The notes under the pieces were generated by a model. That model was given only the letters and a program-made list of their open reading frames with translations, had not been told where the DNA came from and searched no databases. The translations under genes were made by a program, and so were the position numbers. From contig JAUJNG010000013.1 in NCBI GenBank assembly GCA_030448265.1, positions 1 to 64,000 on the forward strand: a DNA stretch of 64,000 bases, given 5' to 3'. Shown piece by piece: positions 7,504 through 16,902 of the stretch; within the stretch, counting starts at the first letter, position 1, and every line of letters begins with the position of its first letter. The DNA is from Abditibacterium sp. (GTDB lineage Bacteria > Armatimonadota > Abditibacteriia > Abditibacteriales > Abditibacteriaceae).

Positions 7504-8991
7504 TCAGCGGAGCTTCAATACTTCCGCGCTGCGCTGCCTGACGCACCGGCACAACTCGGGGTCGTCGGCCATCGATTGGCCATAAGACGGAATCATTTCC
7601 CGCAGTTTGGATTGCCAGGCGGACGATTTCATTTCTTCGCCAAAGCATTTTTCCAGAAGCGTGAGCATGATGGAAATGGTGGTCGAGGCCCCAGGCGAGG
7701 CGCCCAGCAGCGCGGCGAGGCTGCCGTCGGCGGCGCTCACGACTTCGGTGCCGAACTCCAGAATGCCGCCGCGTTTGCGGTCTTTTTTGATGATCTGCAC
7801 TCGCTGGCCGGCGATTTCGAGCTTCCAGTCTTCCATTTGAGCGTTGGGGTAGAGATCGCGCAGCGCTTCGAGACGATCCTGGGGCGACTGGCGCACCTGT
7901 TCGATGAGATATTTGGTGAGCGGAATGTTATCGCGCCCGACCGCCAGCATCGGAATCATGTTGCTGGGCTTGATGGAAAGCGGCAAATCGAAAAGCGAGC
8001 CTTTTTTGAGAAATTTGGTGGTAAATCCCGCATACGGCCCGAAAAGCAGCTCTTTTTTGCCTTCGATCATGCGCCGGTCGAGATGCGGAACCGACATGGG
8101 CGGCGCGCCAATCGCCGCCTTGCCGTAAACCTTGGAGTCGTGGCGCTCGATGACTGCGGGGTTGGTGCATTTGAGCCACTGCCCGCTCACCGGAAAGCCG
8201 CCGAAGCCTTTGCCTTCGGGAATGCCCGATTGCAGCAGCAGGGGCAGCGACCCACCGCCCGCGCCGATAAAAACGAATTTGGCGCGCACCTCGCGCGTTT
8301 TTCCACCCGCGCGCTCCTTGATTTCGACCTTCCAGCGCCCATCTTTTTCCTGGCGCAGCCCCGTCACTTCCTGTCCCAGATGCAGGCAGACGCCTTCCAT
8401 CTCTTTCAACTGTTCGAGAGTGGCGCGGGTGAGCGACCCGAAATTGATGTCGGTGCCGATGGCCATGTGCGTGGCCGCGACGGGCTGCGCTTCGTCGCGG
8501 CCTTCCATCACGAGCGGCGCCCATTCGGCGATCTGATGCCGGTCTTCGCTCAGTTTCATGCCCTCGAAAAGCGGGCTGGACTGCATTGCTGCATAGCGTT
8601 TCCTCAAAAAATCGACGTTTTCCTCGCCCCACACGAAACTGAGGTGCGGCGTAGGGCGAATAAAACTTTCCGGCGACCCCAAAAAGCCGCTTTCGACCTG
8701 AAAAGCCCAGAACTGGCGCGAAAGTTCGAACGATTCGGAAATTTTGACCGCTTTGGAGACCTCGACTGAGCCGTCGGCTTTTTGGGGGGTGTAATTAAGT
8801 TCGCAAAACGCGGCATGGCCGGTTCCGGCGTTGTTCCAGGCGTCGGAGCTTTCGGCGGCGGCTTTATCGAGCCGCTCGATGATTTCAATGGTGGCCTGCG
8901 GGCGCAGTTCTTTGAGTAGAGCGCCCAGCGTGGCGCTCATGATGCCGGCGCCAATCAGCAGGGCGTCGGGGTTGGTTGAGTTGGAGTTCAT
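7504..8991 (-). CDS. mqo: Malate:quinone oxidoreductase
   Basis: A 495-aa FAD enzyme that oxidises malate to oxaloacetate and passes electrons to the quinone pool at the membrane, a TCA-cycle step independent of NAD. The N-terminal dinucleotide fold 'DALLIGAGIMSATLG', the segment 'SSDAWNNAGTGHAAFCELNYTP', 'FVWGEENVDFLRKRY' and 'KFVFIGAGGGSLPLLQ'-like region are diagnostic, as is length. It is a single-gene unit on the minus strand. The presence of Mqo suggests aerobic or quinone-linked respiration. The start at 8991 fits the family N-terminus. Confidence 0.95.
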   Translation of the reverse strand: MNSNSTNPDALLIGAGIMSATLGALLKELRPQATIEIIERLDKAAAESSDAWNNAGTGHAAFCELNYTPQKADGSVEVSKAVKISESFELSRQFWAFQVESGFLGSPESFIRPTPHLSFVWGEENVDFLRKRYAAMQSSPLFEGMKLSEDRHQIAEWAPLVMEGRDEAQPVAATHMAIGTDINFGSLTRATLEQLKEMEGVCLHLGQEVTGLRQEKDGRWKVEIKERAGGKTREVRAKFVFIGAGGGSLPLLLQSGIPEGKGFGGFPVSGQWLKCTNPAVIERHDSKVYGKAAIGAPPMSVPHLDRRMIEGKKELLFGPYAGFTTKFLKKGSLFDLPLSIKPSNMIPMLAVGRDNIPLTKYLIEQVRQSPQDRLEALRDLYPNAQMEDWKLEIAGQRVQIIKKDRKRGGILEFGTEVVSAADGSLAALLGASPGASTTISIMLTLLEKCFGEEMKSSAWQSKLREMIPSYGQSMADDPELCRCVRQRSAEVLKLR

Positions 8992-9050
8992 GAATGAGTT
9001 GTAGTCTCACACAGAGCGCGCCGAAAGACAGTCTAAAGAGGCTGTGTTAG

Positions 9051-9111
9051 CCGGACTGACGTCCTCTTCCAATCGGTGACTGCAAGGGATTGGAAGAGGA
9101 CGTCAGTCCGG
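9051..9111. repeat. Inverted repeat, family D ('CTGACGTCCTCTTCCAATC')
   Basis: Perfect 24-bp arms (9051-9074 and 9088-9111) with a 13-nt loop, between mqo and the metallopeptidase gene. Relatives sharing 'CCTCTTCCAATC' are at 16765-16875, 41566-41625 and 44264-44315. Confidence 0.9.
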
Positions 9112-9139
9112 CCTCTGTTGCCTCCCTGGTTATACGCGC

Positions 9140-9997
9140 TTAGCGAACCTCGGCGATGAACGTGTTGCCGCCCTGTGGGTCGCCGCTTTGCAGGCCGCGC
9201 CCGAACCACTCGACTCGCTGCTGCGAACTGCCATGCGTAAACGAATCGGGGACGGCGTAGCCCTGCGTTTCGCGCTGCAAACGGTCGTCGCCCACGGCGC
9301 TGGCGGCGCCGAGGGCTTCTTCGATATCGCCTGGATCTAAGTCGCCGCGTTTTTTGGCGTAGTGCGCCCACACGCCCGCGTAATAATCGGCCTGAAGTTC
9401 CAATCTCACCGACAACTGGTTGGACTGCGCCTTACCGACGCGACTTTGCAGGGTTTGCACTTTTTCCAATGTTCCCAGTTGATTCTGGACGTGATGCCCA
9501 ACTTCGTGGGCCAGAACATACGCCTGGGCGAAATCGCCAGGCGCGCCGAAGCGCGTCTTCATTTCGCGGAAAAAAGCCAGGTCGATATAAAGTTTTTCGT
9601 CATTCGGGCAGTAAAACGGCCCCGCCGAGGCGCCCGCGACGCCGCACGCCGAACGAACCTGACCCGAAAACAGCACCAGTTTGGGATTGCGGTAGCGCGC
9701 GCCACGCTGCCGGAACAATTCGCTCCACACGTCTTCGGTATCGGCCAGCACGACGGAAACGAACTGTTTGGCCTCGTCGGGCTGCCCATTGGCCTGGGGA
9801 TTGGCCTCGCGGCTCATCGAAGTGCTGGGTGATAGCCCGCCTGGATTTTGATCCAGCACAACGCGCGGATCGCCGCCCATAAAATAGACCACCAGAGCGA
9901 GGACGATGGTGCCGATGCCGCCCCCGACGGGCAAAGCGCGGCCCATGCCGCGCTGGTCTTCCACATTTTGGCTTTGACGCCGATTTCTCCATTGCAT
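9140..9997 (-). CDS. Neutral zinc metallopeptidase (YpfJ/KPN_01571 family)
   Basis: A 285-aa membrane-anchored protein. After a short basic N-terminus ('MQWRNRRQSQNVEDQRG', typical of the family) comes one transmembrane segment (about residues 30-48, 'GGGIGTIVLALVVYFMGG') and a periplasmic domain with the zinc motif 'HEVGHHVQ', preceded by 'AYVLA' and followed by 'LELQADYYAGVWAHY', whose Glu is the likely third ligand region. The start at 9997 is the Met that begins the conserved N-terminus; codons to 10048 are open but unlike the family. Substrate is unknown. It is a single gene. Confidence 0.88.
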   Translation of the reverse strand: MQWRNRRQSQNVEDQRGMGRALPVGGGIGTIVLALVVYFMGGDPRVVLDQNPGGLSPSTSMSREANPQANGQPDEAKQFVSVVLADTEDVWSELFRQRGARYRNPKLVLFSGQVRSACGVAGASAGPFYCPNDEKLYIDLAFFREMKTRFGAPGDFAQAYVLAHEVGHHVQNQLGTLEKVQTLQSRVGKAQSNQLSVRLELQADYYAGVWAHYAKKRGDLDPGDIEEALGAASAVGDDRLQRETQGYAVPDSFTHGSSQQRVEWFGRGLQSGDPQGGNTFIAEVR

Positions 9998-10165
9998 AGC
10001 TTTTTGATTCCTCGATAGGGGACAATTTAAACTGCGAGCGGTCAACACTGCGAACGGTTCATTTTACTTGCCATCAACGGCTTGAGGCGAATTCAAAAAG
10101 TCTGCCGAGGTTGTCGCGGGCGATGCCGATGGCACCTCGCGCAGCTTCCGTGAAAAAGGAGTGCG

Positions 10166-11872
10166 ATGGAACGCAATATGATGTGGGGCGCGCTGGGCCT
10201 GGGCTGCATCGGATGGCTGGCCGCGCTCCTTTTGACGACATCAAGACGTGCGCCAGCAAGCGGGTCTTTTGAGTCCGCTTCGCGCGAAAACTCGCCGCGC
10301 GTTTGGGGCGTGAGGCGCCCGTTCTGGTGGCTCGCGTTTTTGCTGCCCCTGGGCGTGTGGGCCGCGACACTTCCCACGGCGCCGCCCTTTTCCTCCGGTC
10401 AGGGCTGGGGACGCGGATTTTTGCTCGGAGGCGTGGCATCGCTATTGGCCGCTCTGGTCGTGCTGCGCGCCTCTTCCCGCGCCCCTGAAAGTAATGCACC
10501 TCTGCGCGCGGCGGCGACCGCGCCGCTTTTTGCGGCTTTAATCTGCGTTTGTGTGCCGCTTCTGTGGATGCGGGCATCGGTTATCGACGCCCTGATGGGC
10601 GCGGCTCTGGGCTGGAGCGCGGTCGCGGCGACTTTGCTGCTGGGAGCTTTGGCCGAAAAAGAAGACTCGCCAACGGCGCGCGCGACGAGCGTGCTGCTGC
10701 TCAACGGCGCCGCCTTCGCCGCTTCGCTGTGCGGAGTCGCCGCGCTGGGCGTTTATCGAGATTTCGCTTTGGCGGATGTCGCGCGCGGAACAAACTCCGC
10801 CGTCGCGCTCGTGGTGGCCGCGAGCGTGGCCCTGGCGCTTCTGTCGGGCGCGCTCATCGGGGAAATCGCTGCCAGTGCCGCTTCGCTTCGCGCCCGTTTC
10901 GCGCCATTTTTCAACGGCCTGAACCTCCTGCTTTGTCTGGGGCTGCCGCTTGGCATGGGGATTTTGCTGGGGACGAGGCTTTTCGACGATCTGGCGCTGA
11001 TTTATGTCATCGGCGCCGGTTCGATGCTGGGACTTTTGCTGTGGTGGCTGGCGTGGGACGACGCCGTGCGCGAATCGCAAAACGGCGAGTCGGGGCTGCG
11101 CTCCGGCGTCGCGGCGGCGGTTGTGGTCGCGCTGTGCGGTTTTATGCTCGCGTTTCAAATCATGCAGGGCTTTGGTGTCGGTCTGATGCTACTCGCCGCT
11201 TGGCCCTCCTCAATTCTGGCGCTTGCCAATGCCACTGAAAATGAGCAAAAATCCAACGCCGATTTGAGCCGCGCGAGGCATTTCGAGGCGACGCAAACGC
11301 TCTCGTTGCTGCTGTCTTTCGTGGCGATCCTGCTGCTGTCGCGGCTTTTCGCCACGCGGTTTCGCGCCGATTTGCGCGGCGCGGGCCTGGACGACCACTT
11401 CGCCCTCTTCGGCTTCATCGGCGGCGCCGTCGCGCCGGTTCTGCTCGCATCGCTGTGGTTCTCGACGCGCGAAAGGGGCGCGGCGGTTTCGCTGCCCCGA
11501 TTTGTGGGCCTCGGCGCTCTCGCGCTGGCCCTTTTGGGCGCGATGCTGACGTTGTGGGGCGCCAAAGTCGTCCCCGCGTTTTTCGCGGGTCTGGCCCTGG
11601 CCGCCGCCGGATTGGCTGCCGGTTTCGCGCCGCGAATCCACTCCGGCGCGGTGGCGCTGTTTTCCCTGGCTCTGGCGCTCACGCTGGCGCAGTGGACGCA
11701 TCATTTCGCGCCGTTTGCCGAAATGGGGCGCGCTCAGCGACTCCAGTTTCTGGGCTGGGGCGTGGGCGCGACCGTTTTGCTGATTTTGATTGTCGAAATC
11801 GGCGCGCGTCTCGCGTCGGGCGCGCGTGGGCGAAAATCCGATCTCGCGGCGCCAACTGAAGGAGCCTCATGA
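10166..11872 (+). CDS. Polytopic membrane protein encoded with alpha-2-macroglobulin
   Basis: A 568-aa, very hydrophobic, Ala/Leu-rich protein with about a dozen predicted transmembrane helices and few polar loops. I do not recognise a family, and it has no clear transporter motif. A good ribosome site (AAAAGGAG, eight bases upstream) supports the start. Its stop overlaps the alpha-2-macroglobulin start by ATGA, so translation is coupled. In Proteobacteria bacterial macroglobulins are usually paired with the glycosyltransferase PbpC; here the partner is this membrane protein instead, and no PbpC is nearby. A role in anchoring or exporting the macroglobulin is inference. Confidence 0.7.
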   Translation: MERNMMWGALGLGCIGWLAALLLTTSRRAPASGSFESASRENSPRVWGVRRPFWWLAFLLPLGVWAATLPTAPPFSSGQGWGRGFLLGGVASLLAALVVLRASSRAPESNAPLRAAATAPLFAALICVCVPLLWMRASVIDALMGAALGWSAVAATLLLGALAEKEDSPTARATSVLLLNGAAFAASLCGVAALGVYRDFALADVARGTNSAVALVVAASVALALLSGALIGEIAASAASLRARFAPFFNGLNLLLCLGLPLGMGILLGTRLFDDLALIYVIGAGSMLGLLLWWLAWDDAVRESQNGESGLRSGVAAAVVVALCGFMLAFQIMQGFGVGLMLLAAWPSSILALANATENEQKSNADLSRARHFEATQTLSLLLSFVAILLLSRLFATRFRADLRGAGLDDHFALFGFIGGAVAPVLLASLWFSTRERGAAVSLPRFVGLGALALALLGAMLTLWGAKVVPAFFAGLALAAAGLAAGFAPRIHSGAVALFSLALALTLAQWTHHFAPFAEMGRAQRLQFLGWGVGATVLLILIVEIGARLASGARGRKSDLAAPTEGAS

Positions 11873-14800
11873 ACGCTGATTCCCCATTTCCTCTGCCTTC
11901 CAAATCGTCGGCGCGTCTCTGGAGCGCCCTGCTCGCCCTGCTGTGCATCGGCGGCGTGATGGCCTACTCCATTTCGCAGGAAACACCCGTTGGCCGCGTT
12001 GAGGGCGCGGTTCTGCTCGGCGAGAGCGGCCAGCCGCTCGCGCACGCCAAAGTTACGCTCACTTCCGACGAAAAAGCCACAGCGCCAAATGGCGAAAGCA
12101 AAGTGCGCCGCATCAAAACCGAAACCGACGCCAGAGGCCGCTTTGAACTGGCGCGCGTCGCGGTGGGGCCTTACCGCATCGCGGCGGCAACGCGCGCCCA
12201 TGCCACCGATGAACGCGTGATTTTCGTGAGCGAGGAAGAAACCACCGATGTGCCGCTTCAACTCAAGCGCTCGCGGCCCGATTTGAAGCTGGCGCAGGGG
12301 CAAAAAGAGTTTTTGCCGTCCGAAACCGTGATCGTGCCGGTGCAGGGCTACGTTGACGGCCAGGGCGCCAAAAATTTGCGCGTGCGGATTTTCAAAACTC
12401 GTCTCGCCGACGTTTTGCGTGACCCCAAAGCGGCCAAAGCACTGGGCGAAATCGGCAATCGCTACGAACCCGTCGCGCAGCTTCCCGAAGCCCTGCTTCA
12501 TCCCGCTCAGACCGTCGCGCCGCGTTTAATCAGTCAACAGGAAATGCCGGTTCGCGGCGCCGACATCGAAGGGTTTTTTCATCAGCGCATCAAGCTGGGG
12601 ACGCTGGCGGCGGGGCTTTATCTGGTCGATGTCGCGCATGGCGCGCACTCGGTTTGCGCGCAGATGATGGTTTCCGACACCGCGCTCATCGTGAAAAAGT
12701 CGCGCGGCGAACTATTGGCCTATACCGTCGAAAGTGAGAGCGGCAAACCGCGCGCGCGCGCCTCGATTCGAGTTTTTCAGGACGGAAAGACCCTCGCCAC
12801 CGCCCGCAGCGACGCGCAGGGACTGGCGCGCATCCCGCTTGCGCGGCGCGTTGGCGGCGAAGGCCGTTTGATGACCCTCGCCACGCTGGGCAGCAGCGAA
12901 GCGACGGTGGGCCAATACGATTATCAGGGCGAAGAAAACGAGGGCGCGGGTGAATGGACGGTTCACGCCTACACCGACCGGCCTCTTTACCGTCCTGGCG
13001 GGCGCGTTTCCTTTAAAGGCATCGCGCGCCGCACCCTCGATGCGGGCCTGCGCTATGCCGTCGCGTCGGGCGAAACCCTTGATGTCGAAGTGCGCGATCC
13101 ATCGGGCGCTCGCATCTCGCAACAGCAGCTTTCGACCAACGGTTTCGGTTCGTTTCATTCTTTCGTGGAACTCTCGCCCGAAGCGCCAACTGGCACTTAT
13201 TCGCTCGTGATGACCCTGCGCGGCGAAGAGCATACCGCCGATTTTTCCGTCGCGTCGTATCGCAAACCGGAGTTTTCCGCGACGGTTGTGGCCAACGAAA
13301 AGCACTACGCGCACGGCGACACGGTGGAAATGATGGTGGACGCCACCTACTATTTCGGCGCGCCGGTGAGCGGCGGCCAGGCGCATTACAGCGTGTTTCG
13401 CGCGCCCGACTGGGCCTCACTCTACGCCGAAGAATCCGATGACGAAGACCCCTACGCGGGCGAATTTGAAGGTGAATACGGCTATGATGCGGGTGAAATC
13501 GTCGCGGAAGGCGACGTGACGCTCGACCAAAACGGCCATGCCATTGTTCGTTTCGCCGCCCAGAAAGAGGAAAATGATGGCGAAGCGAAAACAGCATGGG
13601 ATGAGCCACAAGACCAGATTTACAGCGTGCAGGTGAGCGTGACGGACGCCGCCAAACGCGCGGTCGAGGCGAGCGGCGAAGTGCCGGTCACGGCGGGCGA
13701 TTTTCGGCTTAAGGCGCGAACGCAGGGCTATTTCGCGTCTCCTGGGCAGGCGACGCCGGTTGAAATTTCCGCCACAGATTTCGAGGGCCGCGCGGTGGCA
13801 GGCAAAGCGATTGAGCTGAATTGTTCCTATCGAAAATGGAACAGCCAGACCCAGAAAGCGGAGGAAACTTTCGTGCGCCGTTATGGGGCCACGACCGGCG
13901 CCGACGGCACCGCTTCCATCTCCGTGACGCCGCCGCGCGAGGGCCAATTTCACCTCAGCGCGCAGACTTTCGATTCGCAAAAGCGCGCCATCATCGCTAC
14001 CCAGACGCTGTGGGTTGCCGGAGACGAGGGCGGCGACTACGACGCGCACTACGGCGATTTATCGCTTCTCACCGACAAAAAACGCTACAATTCCGGCGAA
14101 ACTGCGCGCGTTTTGCTCAACTCGCAGCATCGCGGCGGCAGCGCGCTGGTCACCGTCGAAGGCTCCAAACTTTTCCGCGCCTTTTTGGTGCCGCTCACCC
14201 ACAAAAGCACCGCGATTCGAGTTCCCATCAAATCTGATTACGGGCCTAACATCACCCTCGCGGCGTGCCTGGTGCGCGACAAAAAATTCGCGCGCAGCGA
14301 AGCCCCGCTTCGCGTCGAAGTGCCCCAGCGCGCGATTCGCGTCGCGGTGCAGGCCGATAGGCCCAAGTATCAGCCTGGCGACAAAGTGACCTACAACGTG
14401 CAAACCACGAACTTCGAGGGCAAGCCGGTGCCCGCCGAACTGTCGTTTGGCGTGGTCGATGAGGCGATTTACGCCTTGCAGGAAGACGATAAGGGCGCGC
14501 TGCGCCGCGCGTTTTATCCCAAGAATCCCAACGGCGTCGAAACCGCTTATTCGTTCGAACCGCTTTATCTGGGCGACACCGGCAAAGCCGAGCCGGAAAT
14601 CGAAGCGCGCACCAAATTTCTCGACACCGCCTTCTGGCAGCCCGATTTGCAAACCGATGCGAACGGTCGCGCCCAGGTCTCGTTCGTGATGCCCGACAAC
14701 CTCACGACGTGGCGCGCCACCGCCGTCGCGCAAACGCTGGACAGCGCCTTTGGCCGCGAAACGCGAAAAGTCGTCGTCGCCAAAGATTTTTTCGTCCGAT

Positions 14801-16764
14801 TGGAAACGCCGCGTTTTTTCACCGGCGGCGACCAGACCCAGATTACGGCGCTCGTTCACAACGAAACCGGTCAGGAGCAAACCGCGACGGTGAAGATGGA
14901 AGCCGAAGGTCTGGCGCTCCAAGGCGAAGCGACGCAAAGCATCCAAATCGCGTCGGGCGCGGTCGGGCAAGTGGTGTGGCCGGTGGCGACCGACCCGAAC
15001 GGCCTCAATTTTTCCAATCTGGCGCGCTTGAAATTGTCGTCGTGGACGCCGCAAAACGGCGGCAAAGTGTGGACGGATGCCGTCGAAACTTCGGTTCCGG
15101 TGCGACCGTTTGGGCGCGAACGCATCGAAAATTTCGTCGGTCAAATCGCGGGCGATAAAGCGGTGACGCAGCCCATCGCCCTCGATGCAAAAGCGATTCC
15201 CGCCAACAGCGAGGTCACGGTTCGCATCACGCCCTCGATTTCCGATGCTCTGGTGGGCGGACTGCGCTATCTCACCGGCTTTCCCTACGGCTGCACCGAG
15301 CAGACCATGAGCCGGTTTCTGCCCGATATTCTGGTGCAGCGCACGCTGCGGCTCAACAATTTGCAAGATGCCGAATCGCGGAAACTGCGCGAGGAACTGC
15401 CCGCCATGGTGCGCGACGGCGTGACGCGGCTGGGGCGTTTTCAGCACCAGAGTGGCGGCTGGGGCTGGTGGGAAGCCGATGGCGACGATCCCTGGATGAC
15501 GGCTTATGTGCTTTACGGTTTGTCGCAGGCGCGCGCCGAAGGCTACCAAGTGGACGCCGAGATGATGGCGCGCGGACGCGAGGCGGCGCAAAAAATGCTC
15601 GCGGGCCAAACTCCGATTCCCGCCTGGCAGCGCGCCAACTGGGAAAACACACGCGCGTTTTGTCTTTATGCGCTGGCCCAATCCGAGCCGACAGCCAAAG
15701 AACTCGCGCTCGTTCGTTCCGAGCGCGCCAAGACCGCTTTGGAAGGGTTGGACGCGCAGGCACTAAGTTATCTGGTTCTGCTCGATAAAAAGCTGGGGAG
15801 CGGCGCAACGGCGTGGCCCGAACTCGAAGCGCGTCTCACCAACGAGGGCGGGCAGATGCTGGGTTGGAAAGGCAGTGGGCGCGACGAATGGGCGGATTGG
15901 AACGACAAAACCGCGACGGCGGTGGGCCTGCAAGCCCTCATCGCCACCGATGCCACAGACCCGCGCATTCCCAGTGTGCTGTTGTGGCTGATGGCGCATC
16001 GTCAAAATGAACACTGGGGCAACACCCGCGACACCGCGTGGACATTGGCCGCGCTGTGCGATTATCTGGGCGCGCGCGGAAGCCGCGAAACGCAGTCCGG
16101 CGCGCTGGAAGTGCGGCTCAACGGAAAAACGCTGCACAACGTCTCGCTTGCGCCGCAAAACGCGCGCGGCGAACAGGTCCTGCGCCTGCCCTGGCAAAAA
16201 TTGCGCGCGTCGCAAAACAGCCTGACGCTGCGCCATCTGGGAAGCGGGAATCCGGTTTTCTACGCGGTTCAGGTGCGCCAGACCATCGGCAGCGACGAAC
16301 CTTTGCCCGCGCTGTCTGCGACGATTCCCCTCAAAATCGCGCGCGAATACCGGCGTCTGACGCCGCGCGCGGCGGGCGCTGGCAGTTGGACGCTGGGAAG
16401 CGAAGCGACGGGCAATCAACTCAAACAGGGCGACCGCGTTCGCGTGCGCCTGACTTTCAACGTGCCGCGCGACTTGTCTTACGTTCTCATCGAAGACGCT
16501 TTTCCGTCGGGCTGCGAAGTCACCGAGCGCGGCGAGGCGGGCGAGGGCAACGACGAGTGGGATCACTGGTGGTCGAACACCGATGTGGGCGATGACCGCA
16601 TCGCGTTTTTCGCGCGCAAAATGAGCGCGGGCAAGCACACTATAGAATACAATCTGCGCGCTCAAACCCCTGGCACTTACAACGCGCTGCCCACGCTGTT
16701 GCAGGCGATGTATGCGCCGCAAGTGCGCGCCGAAACCGCGCAGGATCGGGTGGTGATTCGCTGA
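11869..16764 (+). CDS. Alpha-2-macroglobulin family protein with intact thioester
   Basis: A 1631-aa envelope protein. An N-terminal membrane anchor (about residues 20-38) leads into a carboxypeptidase-regulatory-like domain (about 45-130), a string of MG domains including 'YTDRPLYRPGGRVSFKG', an alpha-2-macroglobulin domain ('SFVMPDNLTTWRATAVA') and a thioester domain with 'YGCTEQT' (Cys1142-Gln1145). The C-terminus carries the receptor-like fold ('YVLIEDAFPSGCE'). The family traps proteases that attack the envelope, binding them through the thioester. Length and domain order match YfhM-type bacterial members. It is coupled by ATGA to the upstream membrane protein gene. Confidence 0.93.
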   Translation: MNADSPFPLPSKSSARLWSALLALLCIGGVMAYSISQETPVGRVEGAVLLGESGQPLAHAKVTLTSDEKATAPNGESKVRRIKTETDARGRFELARVAVGPYRIAAATRAHATDERVIFVSEEETTDVPLQLKRSRPDLKLAQGQKEFLPSETVIVPVQGYVDGQGAKNLRVRIFKTRLADVLRDPKAAKALGEIGNRYEPVAQLPEALLHPAQTVAPRLISQQEMPVRGADIEGFFHQRIKLGTLAAGLYLVDVAHGAHSVCAQMMVSDTALIVKKSRGELLAYTVESESGKPRARASIRVFQDGKTLATARSDAQGLARIPLARRVGGEGRLMTLATLGSSEATVGQYDYQGEENEGAGEWTVHAYTDRPLYRPGGRVSFKGIARRTLDAGLRYAVASGETLDVEVRDPSGARISQQQLSTNGFGSFHSFVELSPEAPTGTYSLVMTLRGEEHTADFSVASYRKPEFSATVVANEKHYAHGDTVEMMVDATYYFGAPVSGGQAHYSVFRAPDWASLYAEESDDEDPYAGEFEGEYGYDAGEIVAEGDVTLDQNGHAIVRFAAQKEENDGEAKTAWDEPQDQIYSVQVSVTDAAKRAVEASGEVPVTAGDFRLKARTQGYFASPGQATPVEISATDFEGRAVAGKAIELNCSYRKWNSQTQKAEETFVRRYGATTGADGTASISVTPPREGQFHLSAQTFDSQKRAIIATQTLWVAGDEGGDYDAHYGDLSLLTDKKRYNSGETARVLLNSQHRGGSALVTVEGSKLFRAFLVPLTHKSTAIRVPIKSDYGPNITLAACLVRDKKFARSEAPLRVEVPQRAIRVAVQADRPKYQPGDKVTYNVQTTNFEGKPVPAELSFGVVDEAIYALQEDDKGALRRAFYPKNPNGVETAYSFEPLYLGDTGKAEPEIEARTKFLDTAFWQPDLQTDANGRAQVSFVMPDNLTTWRATAVAQTLDSAFGRETRKVVVAKDFFVRLETPRFFTGGDQTQITALVHNETGQEQTATVKMEAEGLALQGEATQSIQIASGAVGQVVWPVATDPNGLNFSNLARLKLSSWTPQNGGKVWTDAVETSVPVRPFGRERIENFVGQIAGDKAVTQPIALDAKAIPANSEVTVRITPSISDALVGGLRYLTGFPYGCTEQTMSRFLPDILVQRTLRLNNLQDAESRKLREELPAMVRDGVTRLGRFQHQSGGWGWWEADGDDPWMTAYVLYGLSQARAEGYQVDAEMMARGREAAQKMLAGQTPIPAWQRANWENTRAFCLYALAQSEPTAKELALVRSERAKTALEGLDAQALSYLVLLDKKLGSGATAWPELEARLTNEGGQMLGWKGSGRDEWADWNDKTATAVGLQALIATDATDPRIPSVLLWLMAHRQNEHWGNTRDTAWTLAALCDYLGARGSRETQSGALEVRLNGKTLHNVSLAPQNARGEQVLRLPWQKLRASQNSLTLRHLGSGNPVFYAVQVRQTIGSDEPLPALSATIPLKIAREYRRLTPRAAGAGSWTLGSEATGNQLKQGDRVRVRLTFNVPRDLSYVLIEDAFPSGCEVTERGEAGEGNDEWDHWWSNTDVGDDRIAFFARKMSAGKHTIEYNLRAQTPGTYNALPTLLQAMYAPQVRAETAQDRVVIR

Positions 16765-16875
16765 GCGGGGCTTGCGCCCTCTTCCAATCTTCTCCCGTGG
16801 AAGGGCGCAAGCCACCTTGCGTCCTCTGCGCCCGATTCCTCAGTTCTCTGATTGGAAGGGGGCGCAAGCCCCGCC
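16765..16875. repeat. Inverted repeat, family D, long form
   Basis: Arms of about 25 bp (16765-16789 and 16850-16874) with one mismatch. They start at the base after the macroglobulin stop codon. The 60-nt loop holds another partial copy of the arm ('GGAAGGGCGCAAGCC'), so the element is internally repeated. Confidence 0.88.
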
Positions 16876-16902
16876 TCCTTAAATTTAAGAGGCACGTCCG
16901 CC

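Noticed and set aside
7462..8769. A long open frame opposite mqo
   Set aside because: Shadow of the malate:quinone oxidoreductase gene, with Arg/His/Phe-rich composition typical of antisense reading.
14059..15681. A 540-codon open frame antisense to the alpha-2-macroglobulin gene
   Set aside because: It is a shadow of the real gene caused by high GC; it has no ribosome site and no recognisable domain, and the sense frame has clear family motifs.
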